DNA of 64,000 nucleotides, taken from positions 310,001 through 374,000 of the forward strand of contig NZ_FNDJ01000004.1 in NCBI RefSeq assembly GCF_900099965.1, in the 5' to 3' direction. Of the stretch, positions 44,433 to 52,991 are shown in pieces (the first letter of the stretch is position 1; each line of letters starts with the position of its first letter). A program made the translations under genes and the position numbers. The notes beneath the pieces are model-generated. The model made no database searches and was not told the origin of the DNA. It was given only the letters and a program-made list of their open reading frames with translations. This DNA is from Nonomuraea jiangxiensis. GTDB taxonomy: Bacteria; Actinomycetota; Actinomycetes; Streptosporangiales; Streptosporangiaceae.

Positions 44433-45839
44433 TTACAACAGCGCACCCATCCAGGACTCGACCTCGTCCGGGTGGCGGGGGAGCCCGGCGGACATGAGGG
44501 TGGCGCCGTCGGCGGTGACGACCAGGTCGTCCTCGATGCGGATGCCCATGCCGCGCAGCTCCTCCGGCAGCGTCAGGTCGTCCGGCTGGAAGTACAGGCC
44601 CGGCTCGACCGTGAGCACCTGGCCCTCCGCCAGCACGCCGTCCAGATAGACCTCCGCCCGCGACCTCGCGCAGTCGTGCACGTCCAGGCCGAGCATGTGG
44701 CCGCTGCTGCACAGGGTGTAGCGGCGGTAGAGGCCCGTCTCCATGAGAGTGTCGGTGGAGTCCTTCAGCAGGCCCCAGTCGCGCAGGCCGTCGCAGATGA
44801 CGCGCATGGCGGCCAGGTGGAAGTCGCGGAAGCGGGCGCCGGGCCTGAGGGTGGCGATGGCCGCGGTCTGCGCCTCGTACACCAGCTCGTACGCCTGCCG
44901 CTGCACGGACCCGAACCGGCCCGACATCGGGAACGTGCGGGTGACGTCGGCGGTGTAGAGCGTGTCGGTCTCGACACCGGCGTCCAGCAGCAGCAGGTCA
45001 CCGCGGTCGAGCGCGCCGTCGTTGCGGATCCAGTGCAGGACGCAGGCGTGCGACCCGGCGGCCACGATGCTGTCGTAGCCGACCGCGTTGCCCTCCAGCC
45101 GCGCCCGCAGCCCGAACACGCCCTCCAGATAGCGCTCGCCCCGCGCGTGCCCGAACGCCTGGGGGAGGGCGCGCACGACGTCCTCGAAGCCGCGTACGGT
45201 CGCGTCCACCGCCGACTGCAGCTCGCCGACCTCCCACTCGTCCTTGACGAGCCGCATCTCGGCCAGGTGCGTCTCCAGCTCGGCGTCCCGGTCGTCACCG
45301 CCACGCGGCACCCGGGCGTCCACCGCCGCGTCCACGCCGCGCAGCACCCTGGCCGGGCGCTCCAGGTCCAGGTCACGGATGTGGGCGCACTCCACCTGGT
45401 ACAGCTCGGCCGCCTCGGCCAGGTCCGGCCGCGGGCCCGCCCAGAACTCGCCGTAGCGCCGGTCCCGGTAGAACTCCTGGCCCTCCTCGCGCGGCGCGCG
45501 CGGCCTGACGTACAGGACCGCCTCGCCCGACGGCTCGATCACCAGCACGTCGTCCGACTCGTGGGCGCCGGTCAGGTAGGAGTAGGCGCTGTGCGGCCGG
45601 AAGCGGTAGTCGCTGTCGTTGCTGCGCACCTTCAGCGTGCCCGCAGGGATCACCAGCCGCTCGCCGGGGAAGCGCTGCGCCAGCGCGGTACGGCGCTTGG
45701 CCGCCCACGGCGCGATCGGCCGTGCCGTCACGGGCGCCGTCCCGGGAGGCGTCCCACCGGCCCAGCCCGTCCGCATGAACGCGGCCAGTTCCTCGGTGAC
45801 GGGAAGGTCGTGGCTTCCGGTGTTGAGCGCCTCACTCAT
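44433..45839 (-). CDS. pepP: Xaa-Pro aminopeptidase (M24B)
   Basis: A 468-residue aminopeptidase P that removes N-terminal residues before proline. The N-terminal domain (about 50-175, FRPHSAYSYLTGAHESDDVLVI) precedes the pita-bread domain. That domain carries all five dinuclear metal ligands: Asp and Asp in LLLLDAGVETDTLYTADVTRTFP near 290-302, His in SSGHMLGLDVHD near 385, Glu in VEPGLYF near 418 and Glu in GIRIEDDLVVT near 440. The protein is cytosolic; there is no signal peptide. The start is ATG 45839; TAGGGA 7 nt upstream hints at a leaderless transcript. It is divergent from the CBS-domain gene. Confidence 0.93.
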   Translation of the reverse strand: MSEALNTGSHDLPVTEELAAFMRTGWAGGTPPGTAPVTARPIAPWAAKRRTALAQRFPGERLVIPAGTLKVRSNDSDYRFRPHSAYSYLTGAHESDDVLVIEPSGEAVLYVRPRAPREEGQEFYRDRRYGEFWAGPRPDLAEAAELYQVECAHIRDLDLERPARVLRGVDAAVDARVPRGGDDRDAELETHLAEMRLVKDEWEVGELQSAVDATVRGFEDVVRALPQAFGHARGERYLEGVFGLRARLEGNAVGYDSIVAAGSHACVLHWIRNDGALDRGDLLLLDAGVETDTLYTADVTRTFPMSGRFGSVQRQAYELVYEAQTAAIATLRPGARFRDFHLAAMRVICDGLRDWGLLKDSTDTLMETGLYRRYTLCSSGHMLGLDVHDCARSRAEVYLDGVLAEGQVLTVEPGLYFQPDDLTLPEELRGMGIRIEDDLVVTADGATLMSAGLPRHPDEVESWMGALL

Positions 45840-45973
45840 GTGGCAGTCCCTAGGTGAATTCCGGTCAATGTACGAGATCTCGTACGGCAGCCTACGTGAG
45901 TGCTTGACTCCGTACGCCTGGTGTTGTTTGCCTGGACCCAGGCTTGGAACACTGAGGGGCAGAGGTGGTGCAT

Positions 45974-46402
45974 ATGCTCATCGGGACTATCTTGCGAGGC
46001 AAGGGCAGTGACGTGACCACCGTGGCGCCTGGCGCGACGGTGCGGGAGTTGCTGGCCAGACTTGCCGAGCGCAACATCGGGGCCGTGGTGGTCTCCACCG
46101 ACGGCGTCACGATCGAGGGGATCGTGTCCGAACGTGACGTCGTACGCCGCCTCCACGACCGCGGTGCCGCAGTCCTGGACCAGAGTGTGTCGGAGATCAT
46201 GACCACTGAGGTGCGCACGGTCGGCCCCGGCGAAAACGTCGACTCGCTGCGCCAGATCATGACCACCCAGCGCTTCCGGCACATGCCGGTGGTCGAGAAC
46301 GGCCGGCTGGTCGGCATCGTCAGCATCGGCGACGTGGTCAAGAGCGCCATCGAGCAGCTGGAGACGGAGAAGGCGTCACTGGTGGACTACCTCCACCGTT
46401 GA
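45974..46402 (+). CDS. CBS-domain-pair protein
   Basis: A 142-residue protein made only of two CBS motifs (about residues 10-65 and 75-130) forming one Bateman module, which typically binds adenosine nucleotides. Motif ends SERDVVRRLHDRG and VSIGDVVKSAIEQLE are diagnostic. It matches the small stand-alone CBS proteins widespread in actinobacteria, with no attached catalytic domain. I chose ATG 45974 because GAGGTGG lies 5 nt before it; GTG 45965 overlaps that Shine-Dalgarno. The role is presumably energy or redox sensing (inference). Confidence 0.88.
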   Translation: MLIGTILRGKGSDVTTVAPGATVRELLARLAERNIGAVVVSTDGVTIEGIVSERDVVRRLHDRGAAVLDQSVSEIMTTEVRTVGPGENVDSLRQIMTTQRFRHMPVVENGRLVGIVSIGDVVKSAIEQLETEKASLVDYLHR

Positions 46403-46423
46403 CAGGGATGGCACGCTTGGTCC

Positions 46424-47080
46424 GTGATGTACGGGCCGCCACCTGAATACCCTCGTTATCCCGAATACCCTCGGGCGACGAGCAGTCCGACGATCATCGT
46501 GCTCGTGTCCGGGCTCGCCGCACTGCTGGGGTTCCTGCTCGGGGTCTTCGTGGGGTTCGGCGCGAGCGCGACGTCGGAGCCTGCCACACCCAAGGTCACG
46601 GTGACGGTCGAGGAGACCGAGCCGGTGGAGCCGGAGGCCACGGACCCGACCGAGCCGGTGCCCAGCCAGCCGGTGCCGAGCGAGCCGGTGCCCAGCCAGA
46701 CCTTCCCCAGCCAGCCGGTGCCCAGCCAGACCTTCCCCAGCCAGCCGGTGCCGAGCCAGTCCTTACCGAGCCAGCCGGTGCCGAGCCAGCCCGTGCCCAG
46801 CCAGACCCTGCCGGGGCCGGGCGGTGACACGGATACCGGGCTGCTGAACTTCAACCCCGCCTCCCTGCGTACGCTGGCGGTGGGCACCGACATCCAGCCG
46901 GGCACCTACCGCACGAGCGGGCCCACCGCGGGGTTCAGCATGTGCTTCTGGGCCAGGCTGCGGAGCATGACCGGGGGCGTGATCGCGACCGCCATGCCGA
47001 CGGGGGCCGCCACCGTCACGATCCAGGCCACCGACAAGGCTTTCCAGACCGGCGGATGTGCGGAGTGGATCAAGGCGTGA
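46424..47080 (+). CDS. Membrane-anchored protein with VPSQP pentapeptide repeats
   Basis: A 218-residue protein. A short Pro/Tyr-rich cytosolic head (MYGPPPEYPRYPEYPR) is followed by a transmembrane helix at about residues 23-48 (PTIIVLVSGLAALLGFLLGVFVGFG). A Glu/Pro/Thr stretch comes next, then about ten perfect pentapeptides of the form [VFL]-P-S-[QE]-[PTS] (about 80-130). The compact C-terminal domain (about 140-218) contains GTDIQPGTYRTSGPTAGFSMCFWARLRSM...GGCAEWIKA, with two Cys that could pair. That C-terminal module resembles small exported beta domains found at the end of many actinobacterial surface proteins, with no known function. It lies 21 bp after the CBS gene on the same strand. 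Confidence 0.78.
   Translation: MMYGPPPEYPRYPEYPRATSSPTIIVLVSGLAALLGFLLGVFVGFGASATSEPATPKVTVTVEETEPVEPEATDPTEPVPSQPVPSEPVPSQTFPSQPVPSQTFPSQPVPSQSLPSQPVPSQPVPSQTLPGPGGDTDTGLLNFNPASLRTLAVGTDIQPGTYRTSGPTAGFSMCFWARLRSMTGGVIATAMPTGAATVTIQATDKAFQTGGCAEWIKA
46660..46815 (+). repeat. 15-bp coding repeats ([VFL]PSQ[PTS])
   Basis: About ten in-frame 15-bp units with the core CCCAGCCAG or CCGAGCCAG encode a proline-rich spacer in the exported protein. Several neighbouring units are nearly identical at the DNA level, and a 30-bp supra-unit (...QTFPSQPVPS) is repeated exactly. This suggests recent slippage expansion. Confidence 0.88.
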
Positions 47081-47141
47081 GGTTGTTTGCGGTGGTGGGG
47101 CGGGCGTAGGAGGATGCGCTAAGCCCATCAAGGAGGAAGAC

Positions 47142-47915
47142 ATGTCGGTGTTGCAGAGCTTCGTGGACAGCGTGCGCAGCGGGGCGATCGAGGTGATCGA
47201 CCTGACCGCGCCCCTGTCGTCCGAGACGCCGATCCTCCAGTTGCCCGAGCCGTTCGGCAACACGATCCCGTTCCGGCTGGAGGAGATCAGCCGCTACGAC
47301 GATCGCGGCCCCGCCTGGTACTGGAACGACATTCACACCGGTGAGCACACCGGCACCCACTTCGACGCGCCCGTGCACTGGGTCACCGGCCGCGAGGGCG
47401 AGGACATCTCCCAGGTGCCCGCGCGCAGCCTGATCGCCCCCGCCGTGGTGCTGGACTTCGCCGCCGAGGCCGCCAAGGACCCCGACTTCCTCCTCCAGAT
47501 CGACCACGTGCGGGAGTGGGAGCGCGCCAACGGCCCGCTCCCCGAGGGCGGCTGGCTGCTCTACCGAACCGGGTGGGACACCCGCTCCGGCGATCAGGCC
47601 GCCGCCCTGAACGTCGACGAGAACGGCTCGCACACCCCCGGCATCTCCGTCGAATGCGCGTCGTGGCTGGCGTCCGAGACCCCGATCGTCGGGCTCGGCG
47701 TCGAGACCGTGGGCACCGACGCGGGCGCGGCCCACTCCTTCGACCCCGCCTTTCCGTGCCACTCCTTCCTGCTGGGCGCCGGTAAATACGGCCTCACCCA
47801 GCTCCGCAACCTCGACCGCCTGCCGGTGACCGGCGCCGTCGTGGTCGCGCCGCCGCTGCCCATCGTGGGCGGCTCCGGCAGCCCCGTCCGCGTGCTGGCC
47901 CTGGTCGAACGTTGA
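47142..47915 (+). CDS. Cyclase-family (kynurenine formamidase-like) metal hydrolase
   Basis: A 257-residue protein of the cyclase/kynurenine-formamidase-like family. The zinc-binding motif HTGEHTGTHFDAPVHW is near residue 67 (H-x-G-T-H-x-D-x-P-x-H), and DLTAPLSSETPI marks the family N-terminus. HSFLLGAGKYGLTQLRNLDRLP...APPLPIVGGSGSPVRVLALV is the typical end. Members hydrolyse amides or lactones, or act in polyketide cyclisation; the substrate here is unknown. AAGGAGGAAGAC precedes the ATG, a strong Shine-Dalgarno. The stop overlaps the ThDP-enzyme start by 4 bp (TTGA), so the two act together. Confidence 0.88.
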   Translation: MSVLQSFVDSVRSGAIEVIDLTAPLSSETPILQLPEPFGNTIPFRLEEISRYDDRGPAWYWNDIHTGEHTGTHFDAPVHWVTGREGEDISQVPARSLIAPAVVLDFAAEAAKDPDFLLQIDHVREWERANGPLPEGGWLLYRTGWDTRSGDQAAALNVDENGSHTPGISVECASWLASETPIVGLGVETVGTDAGAAHSFDPAFPCHSFLLGAGKYGLTQLRNLDRLPVTGAVVVAPPLPIVGGSGSPVRVLALVER

Positions 47916-49594
47916 TCGTCGCCGAGGCCGTCGGCCGCGTCCTGGCCGCCTGCGGCGTGGAGACCGCCTTCGGCGTGGTCGGCAGCGGCAACTTCCACGT
48001 CACCAACGCGCTCCGGGCGGGCGGCGTACGCTTCGTCGCCGCCCGCCACGAGGGCGGGGCCACCACGATGGCCGACGCCTACGCCCGGATGAGCGGCCGG
48101 GCAGGGGTCGTCTCGGTGCACCAGGGGCCCGGGCTCACCAACGCGGTGACGGGCCTCACGGAGGCGGCCAAGAGCCGGACCCCGCTGGTCGTGCTGGCGG
48201 GGGAGGCCACCGAGCCCTCCTCCAACTTCCACATCGACCAGGCCGGGCTGGCCGCGGCGGTGGGGGCGGTGCCGATGCGGGTCACCTCGGCGGAGGGCGC
48301 CGCGGAGCAGGTGGCGCAGGCGTACCGGGTGGCCGTGCAGGAGCGGCGCACCGTGCTGCTGAACCTGCCGCTCGACGTCCAGGCCGCCCCCTTCGACGGG
48401 CCGCTCGACGTCCAGGCCGCCCCCTTGGACGGGCCGCTCGACGCGGCGCCGGCCGCCGTCCGGTCCCTCGCTCCGGGCCGGGCGCCCGCCGTGGAGCCGT
48501 CGCCCGACGAGGTGCGGGCGCTGGCGCGGCTGCTCGGTGAGTCGAGGCGGCCGGTGTTCGTGGCCGGGCGCGGGGCCCGGCACGCGCGGCGGGAGTTGGA
48601 GAGGCTCGCCGACCACACCGGTGCTCTGCTGGCCACCTCCGCCGTGGCGCGCGGGCTGTTCCGGGGCAGCCCGTGGGACCTCGACGTGAGCGGCGGCTTC
48701 GCCACGCCGCTGGCCGCCGAGCTGATCCAGGGGGCCGACCTGGTGATCGGGTGGGGGTGCGCGCTGAACATGTGGACCACCGGGCACGGCCGGCTGATCT
48801 CGCCGGCGGCCAAGGTGGCCAAGGTGGACCTCGATGCGGCGGCGCTCAAGGCGTACGTGCCCGTCGATCTGGGCGTGGTGGGTGACGTGGGGGTGGTGGC
48901 GAGCGCGCTGGCCGCCCAGGTCGCCGGGTCCGCCGAGGGCTATCGCTCGGCGGAGGTGGCCGATCGCATCCGGGCCGAGGGACGCTGGCGGGCGGTGGCG
49001 TACGAGGACGAGAGCGGTGGCGGGCGGATCGACCCGAGGACGCTCAGCATCGGCCTGGACGACCTGCTGCCGCGGGAGCGGATCGTCGCGGTCGATTCCG
49101 GAAATTTCATGGGATATCCGTCGATGTTCATTGATGTACCGGATGAGGGTGGTTTCTGCTTCACGCAGGCGTTCCAGTCGATCGGCCTGGGGCTGGCGAC
49201 GGCGATCGGCGCCGCCGTGGCCCGGCCGGACCGGCTCCCCGTGGCCGCGCTCGGCGACGGCGGCGCCCTGATGGGCCTGGCCGAGCTGGAGACCGTCGTC
49301 CGGCTGGGGTTGCCGATGGTGGTCGTGGTCTACGACGACGAGGCGTACGGGGCCGAGGTGCACCACTTCGGACCGCACGGCCACCCGCTCGAAACGGTCA
49401 CGTTCCCGTCGGCCGACCTGGCCGCCACGGCCCGGGGCCTCGGCTTCGCCGCCGTCACGGTCCTCGACCGGAGCGACCTGTCGGGCGTGTCCGCCTGGCT
49501 CGAAGGGCCGCGCGACCGGCCGCTGCTGGTGCACGCCAAGGTCACCGGGGAGCACGGCTCCTGGTGGCTGGAAGAGGCCTTCAAGGGCCACTGA
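47912..49594 (+). CDS. Thiamine-diphosphate-dependent enzyme (acetolactate synthase/benzoylformate decarboxylase-like)
   Basis: A 560-residue ThDP enzyme with three domains. The N-terminal PYR domain has catalytic Glu in ARHEGGA near residue 47, the central TH3 domain spans about 200-330, and the C-terminal PP domain has LGDGGALMGLAELETVVRLGLPMVVVVYDDEAYGAEVHHFG. In the ThDP motif GDG-x(n)-NN the usual NN is DD (VYDDEAYG), so Mg coordination comes from Asp. A tandem duplication LDVQAAPFDGPLDVQAAPLDGP occurs in the linker near 150-172. The reaction is unassigned; pairing with a cyclase-family hydrolase suggests a small catabolic route for an alpha-keto or cyclic compound. The start is TTG 47912, coupled to the upstream stop; ATG and GTG alternatives further in would cut the PYR domain. 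Confidence 0.85.
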   Translation: MIVAEAVGRVLAACGVETAFGVVGSGNFHVTNALRAGGVRFVAARHEGGATTMADAYARMSGRAGVVSVHQGPGLTNAVTGLTEAAKSRTPLVVLAGEATEPSSNFHIDQAGLAAAVGAVPMRVTSAEGAAEQVAQAYRVAVQERRTVLLNLPLDVQAAPFDGPLDVQAAPLDGPLDAAPAAVRSLAPGRAPAVEPSPDEVRALARLLGESRRPVFVAGRGARHARRELERLADHTGALLATSAVARGLFRGSPWDLDVSGGFATPLAAELIQGADLVIGWGCALNMWTTGHGRLISPAAKVAKVDLDAAALKAYVPVDLGVVGDVGVVASALAAQVAGSAEGYRSAEVADRIRAEGRWRAVAYEDESGGGRIDPRTLSIGLDDLLPRERIVAVDSGNFMGYPSMFIDVPDEGGFCFTQAFQSIGLGLATAIGAAVARPDRLPVAALGDGGALMGLAELETVVRLGLPMVVVVYDDEAYGAEVHHFGPHGHPLETVTFPSADLAATARGLGFAAVTVLDRSDLSGVSAWLEGPRDRPLLVHAKVTGEHGSWWLEEAFKGH

Positions 49595-49615
49595 CGGGTG
49601 CGGGGGTTGCTGTGG

Positions 49616-49716
49616 GACTGAGCTGGGCTCAGGCCTTGCGGTAGGCGACTGCGGGACTGCGCTGGGCTCGGGGCTTGCGGTAGGCGACTGAGCTGGGCTC
49701 AGATTTTGCGGTAGGC
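49616..49716. repeat. Three ~31-bp repeats derived from the 3' end of dhaM
   Basis: Copies at 49616-49646, 49655-49685 and 49686-49716 share GCTGGGCTC and TTGCGGTAGGC. The third copy is the actual 3' end of the minus-strand dhaM gene (residues AYRKI, stop at 49699-49701). The other two lie beyond the stop, in the gap before the convergent ThDP-enzyme gene. Confidence 0.85.
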
Positions 49717-50073
49717 GCGGGACTCCTCGGCGGCGGCCAGTACGTCGGCCAGCGGCGCGCCCGCGCCCGCCGCCACCGCCGCCGCGATCGCGCCCTCCAC
49801 GAACGGCACGTCCGCCACCACCACCCGCCCGTCCTCCTCCACCAGGCGGGCGGTCAGCACCGAGCTGCCCAGGTCGGGCACGATCACGACGCCGGCGCCC
49901 CGATCGACGGCCCGCACCGCCTCCTCGATGAGCTCCAGGCTCGTGCCCAGCCCGCCGTCCCGGGTGCCGCCGGCCGCGGCGAGCGGCGGCTCCGGCCCCG
50001 CGATGCCCCGGACCAGCGCCACGGTCTCCGCCGCCAGCCCCGCACTGTGCGAGACCAGCACCAGCCCCACCAT
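49699..50073 (-). CDS. dhaM: PTS-dependent dihydroxyacetone kinase, phosphotransferase subunit DhaM
   Basis: A 124-residue EIIA-Man-like protein. The phosphorylated His is His9 in MVGLVLVSHSAGLA. GGTRDGGLGTS lies near residue 43, and VIVPDLGSSVLTARLV is the typical core. It receives phosphate from HPr and passes it to ADP bound in DhaL. It is the short single-domain form; E. coli DhaM has extra HPr and EI domains. I chose ATG 50073 (GTGAGG 10 nt upstream). It lies downstream of dhaK and dhaL on the same strand, separated from dhaL by a short repeat-filled gap. Tandem copies of its 3' end follow its stop. Confidence 0.93.
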   Translation of the reverse strand: MVGLVLVSHSAGLAAETVALVRGIAGPEPPLAAAGGTRDGGLGTSLELIEEAVRAVDRGAGVVIVPDLGSSVLTARLVEEDGRVVVADVPFVEGAIAAAVAAGAGAPLADVLAAAEESRAYRKI

Positions 50074-50124
50074 CACGTCTGTGACCTCACCATCACGTCC
50101 GGCGCCCGCCATCACGTCACCGGT

Positions 50125-50172
50125 GCGCCGTCATGCGACCACCGTCGCGCGCCGTCATGCGACCACCGTCGC
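50125..50172. repeat. Perfect 24-bp tandem duplication of the dhaL 3' end, including its stop
   Basis: Two perfect contiguous 24-bp units (50125-50148 and 50149-50172). The second is the genuine 3' end of dhaL (residues ATVVA, stop at 50155-50157) plus a few bases. The first repeats it downstream of the stop. Three further CATCACGTC words at about 20-bp spacing (50071, 50091, 50110) lie just beyond, toward dhaM. Confidence 0.9.
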
Positions 50173-50772
50173 CAGGGCCGCCATGAGGAGTGCCGCCGAG
50201 GCCGCGCCCGGGTCCTCGTGGCCCACGCTCCGCTCGCCCAGGTAACTGGCCCGGCCCTTGCGGGCCTGCAGGGGGATGGTGGCCTTGGCGCCGTCCGCCG
50301 CCGCGCGTGCCGCCTGCTCGAACGCCTCCCGCACCCCCACCCCGTCCCGTACGGCCAGCGCCAGCGCGCGCGAGGCCGGAACCAGGGCGTCCACCATGGT
50401 CTTGTCGCCCAGCGCCGCCTTGCCCAGCCGCTCGGCCGCCACGACCCCCTCCTCGAAGGCCGCCGCGAACCCGGCCAGGGTGACCGGCGAGGTCAGCGAC
50501 TTGCCCATCTGCCGGAACACGGACCCGTACAGCGGCCCAGACGCGCCGCCGACCCGGCGGATCAGCGTCGCGCCCGCCGTCGCCAGCACCTGCGCCGGCG
50601 TGTCGGGCGGCGAGGTGGCCAGCGCCCTGGCCACCTCGGAGAAGCCGCGGTCGAGGTTGGAGCCGTGGTCGGCGTCGCCGATCGCGGCGTCCAGGTCGGT
50701 CAGCCGCTCGCGCTCCCTGTGCACCAGCCTGGCCGTCTCCGCGAACCAGGCCACCAGCACGTCGGTGTCCAT
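50155..50772 (-). CDS. dhaL: Dihydroxyacetone kinase subunit DhaL (ADP-binding)
   Basis: A 205-residue DhaL protein that holds the ADP cofactor and transfers phosphate from DhaM to dihydroxyacetone on DhaK. The Mg/ADP motif IGDADHGSNLDRGF lies at about residues 31-44; the canonical GDGDHG has Ala for the second Gly here. GGASGPLYGSVFRQMGK lies near 80, and GDKTMVDALVPA near 125, followed by ARKGRASYLGERSVGHEDPGAASAALL. The ATG shares a base with the dhaK stop (TGATG). The 3' end is duplicated in tandem beyond the stop. Confidence 0.94.
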   Translation of the reverse strand: MDTDVLVAWFAETARLVHRERERLTDLDAAIGDADHGSNLDRGFSEVARALATSPPDTPAQVLATAGATLIRRVGGASGPLYGSVFRQMGKSLTSPVTLAGFAAAFEEGVVAAERLGKAALGDKTMVDALVPASRALALAVRDGVGVREAFEQAARAAADGAKATIPLQARKGRASYLGERSVGHEDPGAASAALLMAALATVVA

Positions 50773-51752
50773 CAGCGCCCCCAGCGCAGGCCGGGCGTCT
50801 CGACGGGCGCGTCCCACAACCGGGTCAGCGGGTCGTCGAGCAGGCAGATCGACACCGAGAAGCCCTGCATGTCCAGGCTCGTCACGTAGTTGCCCACGAG
50901 CGAGCGCGCCACCCGCGCCCCCTTCCCCCGCACGAACGCCGCCACCTCCGCGAACACCACGTACAGCTCCATGAGGGGTGTGCCGCCCATGCCGTTCACC
51001 ATGACCAGCAGGTCGCCGCGCAGCGGCAGGTCGCCGTGGACGGCCTCCATGGCGATCCCGGCCAGCTCGCGGGCCGAGGCCATCGGCACGCGGGCCCGGC
51101 CCGGCTCGCCGTGGATGCCGATGCCCAGCTCCACGTCCGTCTCCGGCAGGTCGAACGTGGGCTTGCCCGCGTGCGGCGTCGTACACGAGGTCAGGGCGAT
51201 GCCGAAGGACCTGCTGCGGTCGTCCACCTCGCCCGCCACCGCGGCGACCCGGGCCAGCGGCGCGCCCTCCTCGGCCAGCGCGCCCGCGATCTTCTCCACG
51301 AACAGCGTCGCCCCGGTGCCGCGGCGGCCCGCCGTGTAGAGGGAGTCCTGCACCGCCACGTCGTCGTCGACCAGCACGCTCGCCACGTCGACGCCCTCGA
51401 CCAGTTCGGCGGCCATCTCGAAGTTCAGCACGTCGCCGGTGTAGTTCTTGACGATGTGGAGGACTCCGGCGCCGCCGTCCACCGCCCTGGTCGCGTCGAT
51501 GATCTGGTCGGGGACCGGGGAGGTGAAGACCTCGCCGGGGCAGGCCGCGTCGAGCATGCCGTGGCCGACGAACCCGGCGTGCAGCGGCTCGTGCCCGGAG
51601 CCGCCGCCCGAGACCAGGCCGACCTTGCCACGGCGCGGGCCCTCGGCCCGGTAGACCACCCGGTCGCGGATCCGCAGCGTGGGGTGGGCCGCGGCCATGC
51701 CGTTCAGTGCGTCGTCAACGACGGATTCTGCCGTGTTGATGAGCTTCTTCAT
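50772..51752 (-). CDS. dhaK: Dihydroxyacetone kinase subunit DhaK (substrate-binding)
   Basis: A 326-residue DhaK subunit. The family start [18 protein letters not shown] and the loop [18 protein letters not shown] (about 47-64) are present. The His that binds dihydroxyacetone covalently as a hemiaminal lies in [14 protein letters not shown] near residue 215. It forms the PTS-linked DhaKLM kinase with the two downstream genes, converting dihydroxyacetone to its phosphate. It is the first gene of the set and its start lies 54 bp from the divergent P450 start, so the two promoters share a short region. Confidence 0.95.
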   Translation of the reverse strand: MKKLINTAESVVDDALNGMAAAHPTLRIRDRVVYRAEGPRRGKVGLVSGGGSGHEPLHAGFVGHGMLDAACPGEVFTSPVPDQIIDATRAVDGGAGVLHIVKNYTGDVLNFEMAAELVEGVDVASVLVDDDVAVQDSLYTAGRRGTGATLFVEKIAGALAEEGAPLARVAAVAGEVDDRSRSFGIALTSCTTPHAGKPTFDLPETDVELGIGIHGEPGRARVPMASARELAGIAMEAVHGDLPLRGDLLVMVNGMGGTPLMELYVVFAEVAAFVRGKGARVARSLVGNYVTSLDMQGFSVSICLLDDPLTRLWDAPVETPGLRWGR

Positions 51753-51806
51753 GGTCAGAACATCTGCCCGTTTTCACGAGGGCGCAAGCGTCGTAGCGTG
51801 GGCGGC

Positions 51807-52973
51807 GTGGATCTCGCCTACAGCCCGTACGATCCCGTCGTCAACGACGACCCATACCCTGTCTACGCGCGGCTGCGCCACGAGGCGCCGCTCTACCACA
51901 ACCCCGAGCTCGGCTTCTGGGCGTTGTCCCGGCACGGCGACGTGTCGGCCGCGTTCGCCGACAGCGGCCTGCTGTCCAGCGACCACGGTCCCATGCTCGA
52001 TCCCGGCGCCTCCGGTCCGCACGCGCGTGCGTTCCTGTCGTTCGCGGCCATGGACCCGCCCGAGCACACCCGGATGCGGGCCGCCATCTCCCGTGGCTTC
52101 ACCCCGCGCCGGGTCGCCGCGCTCGAACCCATGATCCGCCGGATCGCCCGCGACCACCTCGGGCAGGCCGTGGAGCGGGGCACGTTCGACTTCGCCCGCG
52201 ACTTCGCCGCCAAGCTGCCGCTCGACGTGATCTCCGAGCTGGTGGGCGTGCCGCCGTCCGAGCGGGCGGGCGTGCAGCGCTCCTTCTCCGCCGTGCTCAC
52301 CTACGACCCGGGCGGCAAGATGGTCGAGGACGGCGTCAAGAGCATGCTCGCGCTGGGCGACTACTACCGCTCCATCGTGGCCGAGCGCCGGGCGGCGCCG
52401 CGCGACGACCTCATCTCGGCCCTGGCCTCCGACGGCGAGCTGACCGACGAGGACATCGTGGCGTTCGTGTTCCTGCTCGTCGGGGCCGGCACCGAGACCA
52501 CCACCCACCTGCTCAGCGCGGCCTGGTACTGGGCGTGGCGCAACCCCGGCCAGCGCGCCGCCGCCTTCGCCGGGGCGATCGAGCCGTGGCTGGAGGAGTC
52601 ACTGCGGTATGACACGCCCGCGCACGGCATGGCCCGCCGCCTCACCCGCCCCACGGAGTGGTACGGCACCCTCGTCCCCGAGAATTCCAGGATCTGGCTG
52701 CTGATCGGCTCCGCCAACCGGGACGAATCCGTCTTCCCCGCTGCCGACACCTATGACCTGACCCGCGACACCGGGAAAGCCATCAGCTTCGGCGCCGGCC
52801 GCCACTACTGCCTCGGCGGCCCGCTGGCCCGGCTCGAAGGCCGGGTGGCGCTGGAGGAGCTCACGAGGGCCGTCTCGCCCGGCTATGACATCGACGAGGC
52901 CGGCATCAGGAGGACCGCGCACGGCAACGTGCGGGGCATGGTGAGCCTCCCGACTACCGTGGAACCCGCCTGA
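51807..52973 (+). CDS. Cytochrome P450
   Basis: A 388-residue class-I bacterial P450. The I-helix oxygen-binding motif VGAGTETTTHLL is near residue 230 and the K-helix EESLR near 267. The haem-binding loop FGAGRHYCLGGPLARLEGRVAL holds the Cys thiolate near residue 335. FLSFAAMDPPEHTRMRAAISRGFTPRRV is the typical C-helix region. No ferredoxin or reductase gene is adjacent. The substrate is unknown. The start GTG 51807 fits TAGCGT 7 nt upstream (leaderless) and the usual P450 N-terminus length; the frame is open upstream only as the antisense of dhaK. Confidence 0.93.
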   Translation: MDLAYSPYDPVVNDDPYPVYARLRHEAPLYHNPELGFWALSRHGDVSAAFADSGLLSSDHGPMLDPGASGPHARAFLSFAAMDPPEHTRMRAAISRGFTPRRVAALEPMIRRIARDHLGQAVERGTFDFARDFAAKLPLDVISELVGVPPSERAGVQRSFSAVLTYDPGGKMVEDGVKSMLALGDYYRSIVAERRAAPRDDLISALASDGELTDEDIVAFVFLLVGAGTETTTHLLSAAWYWAWRNPGQRAAAFAGAIEPWLEESLRYDTPAHGMARRLTRPTEWYGTLVPENSRIWLLIGSANRDESVFPAADTYDLTRDTGKAISFGAGRHYCLGGPLARLEGRVALEELTRAVSPGYDIDEAGIRRTAHGNVRGMVSLPTTVEPA

Positions 52974-52991
52974 GTAGGCTACCTTCTGCAC

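Noticed and set aside
46399..46422. Promoter from a perfect TTGACA at 46399
   Set aside because: No TANNNT box lies 16-19 bp downstream; the match falls on the CBS stop codon and is probably chance.
51036..51806. Longer P450 frame starting inside dhaK antisense
   Set aside because: The P450 family N-terminus begins at 51807 with a good -10 box; the extension is antisense to dhaK.
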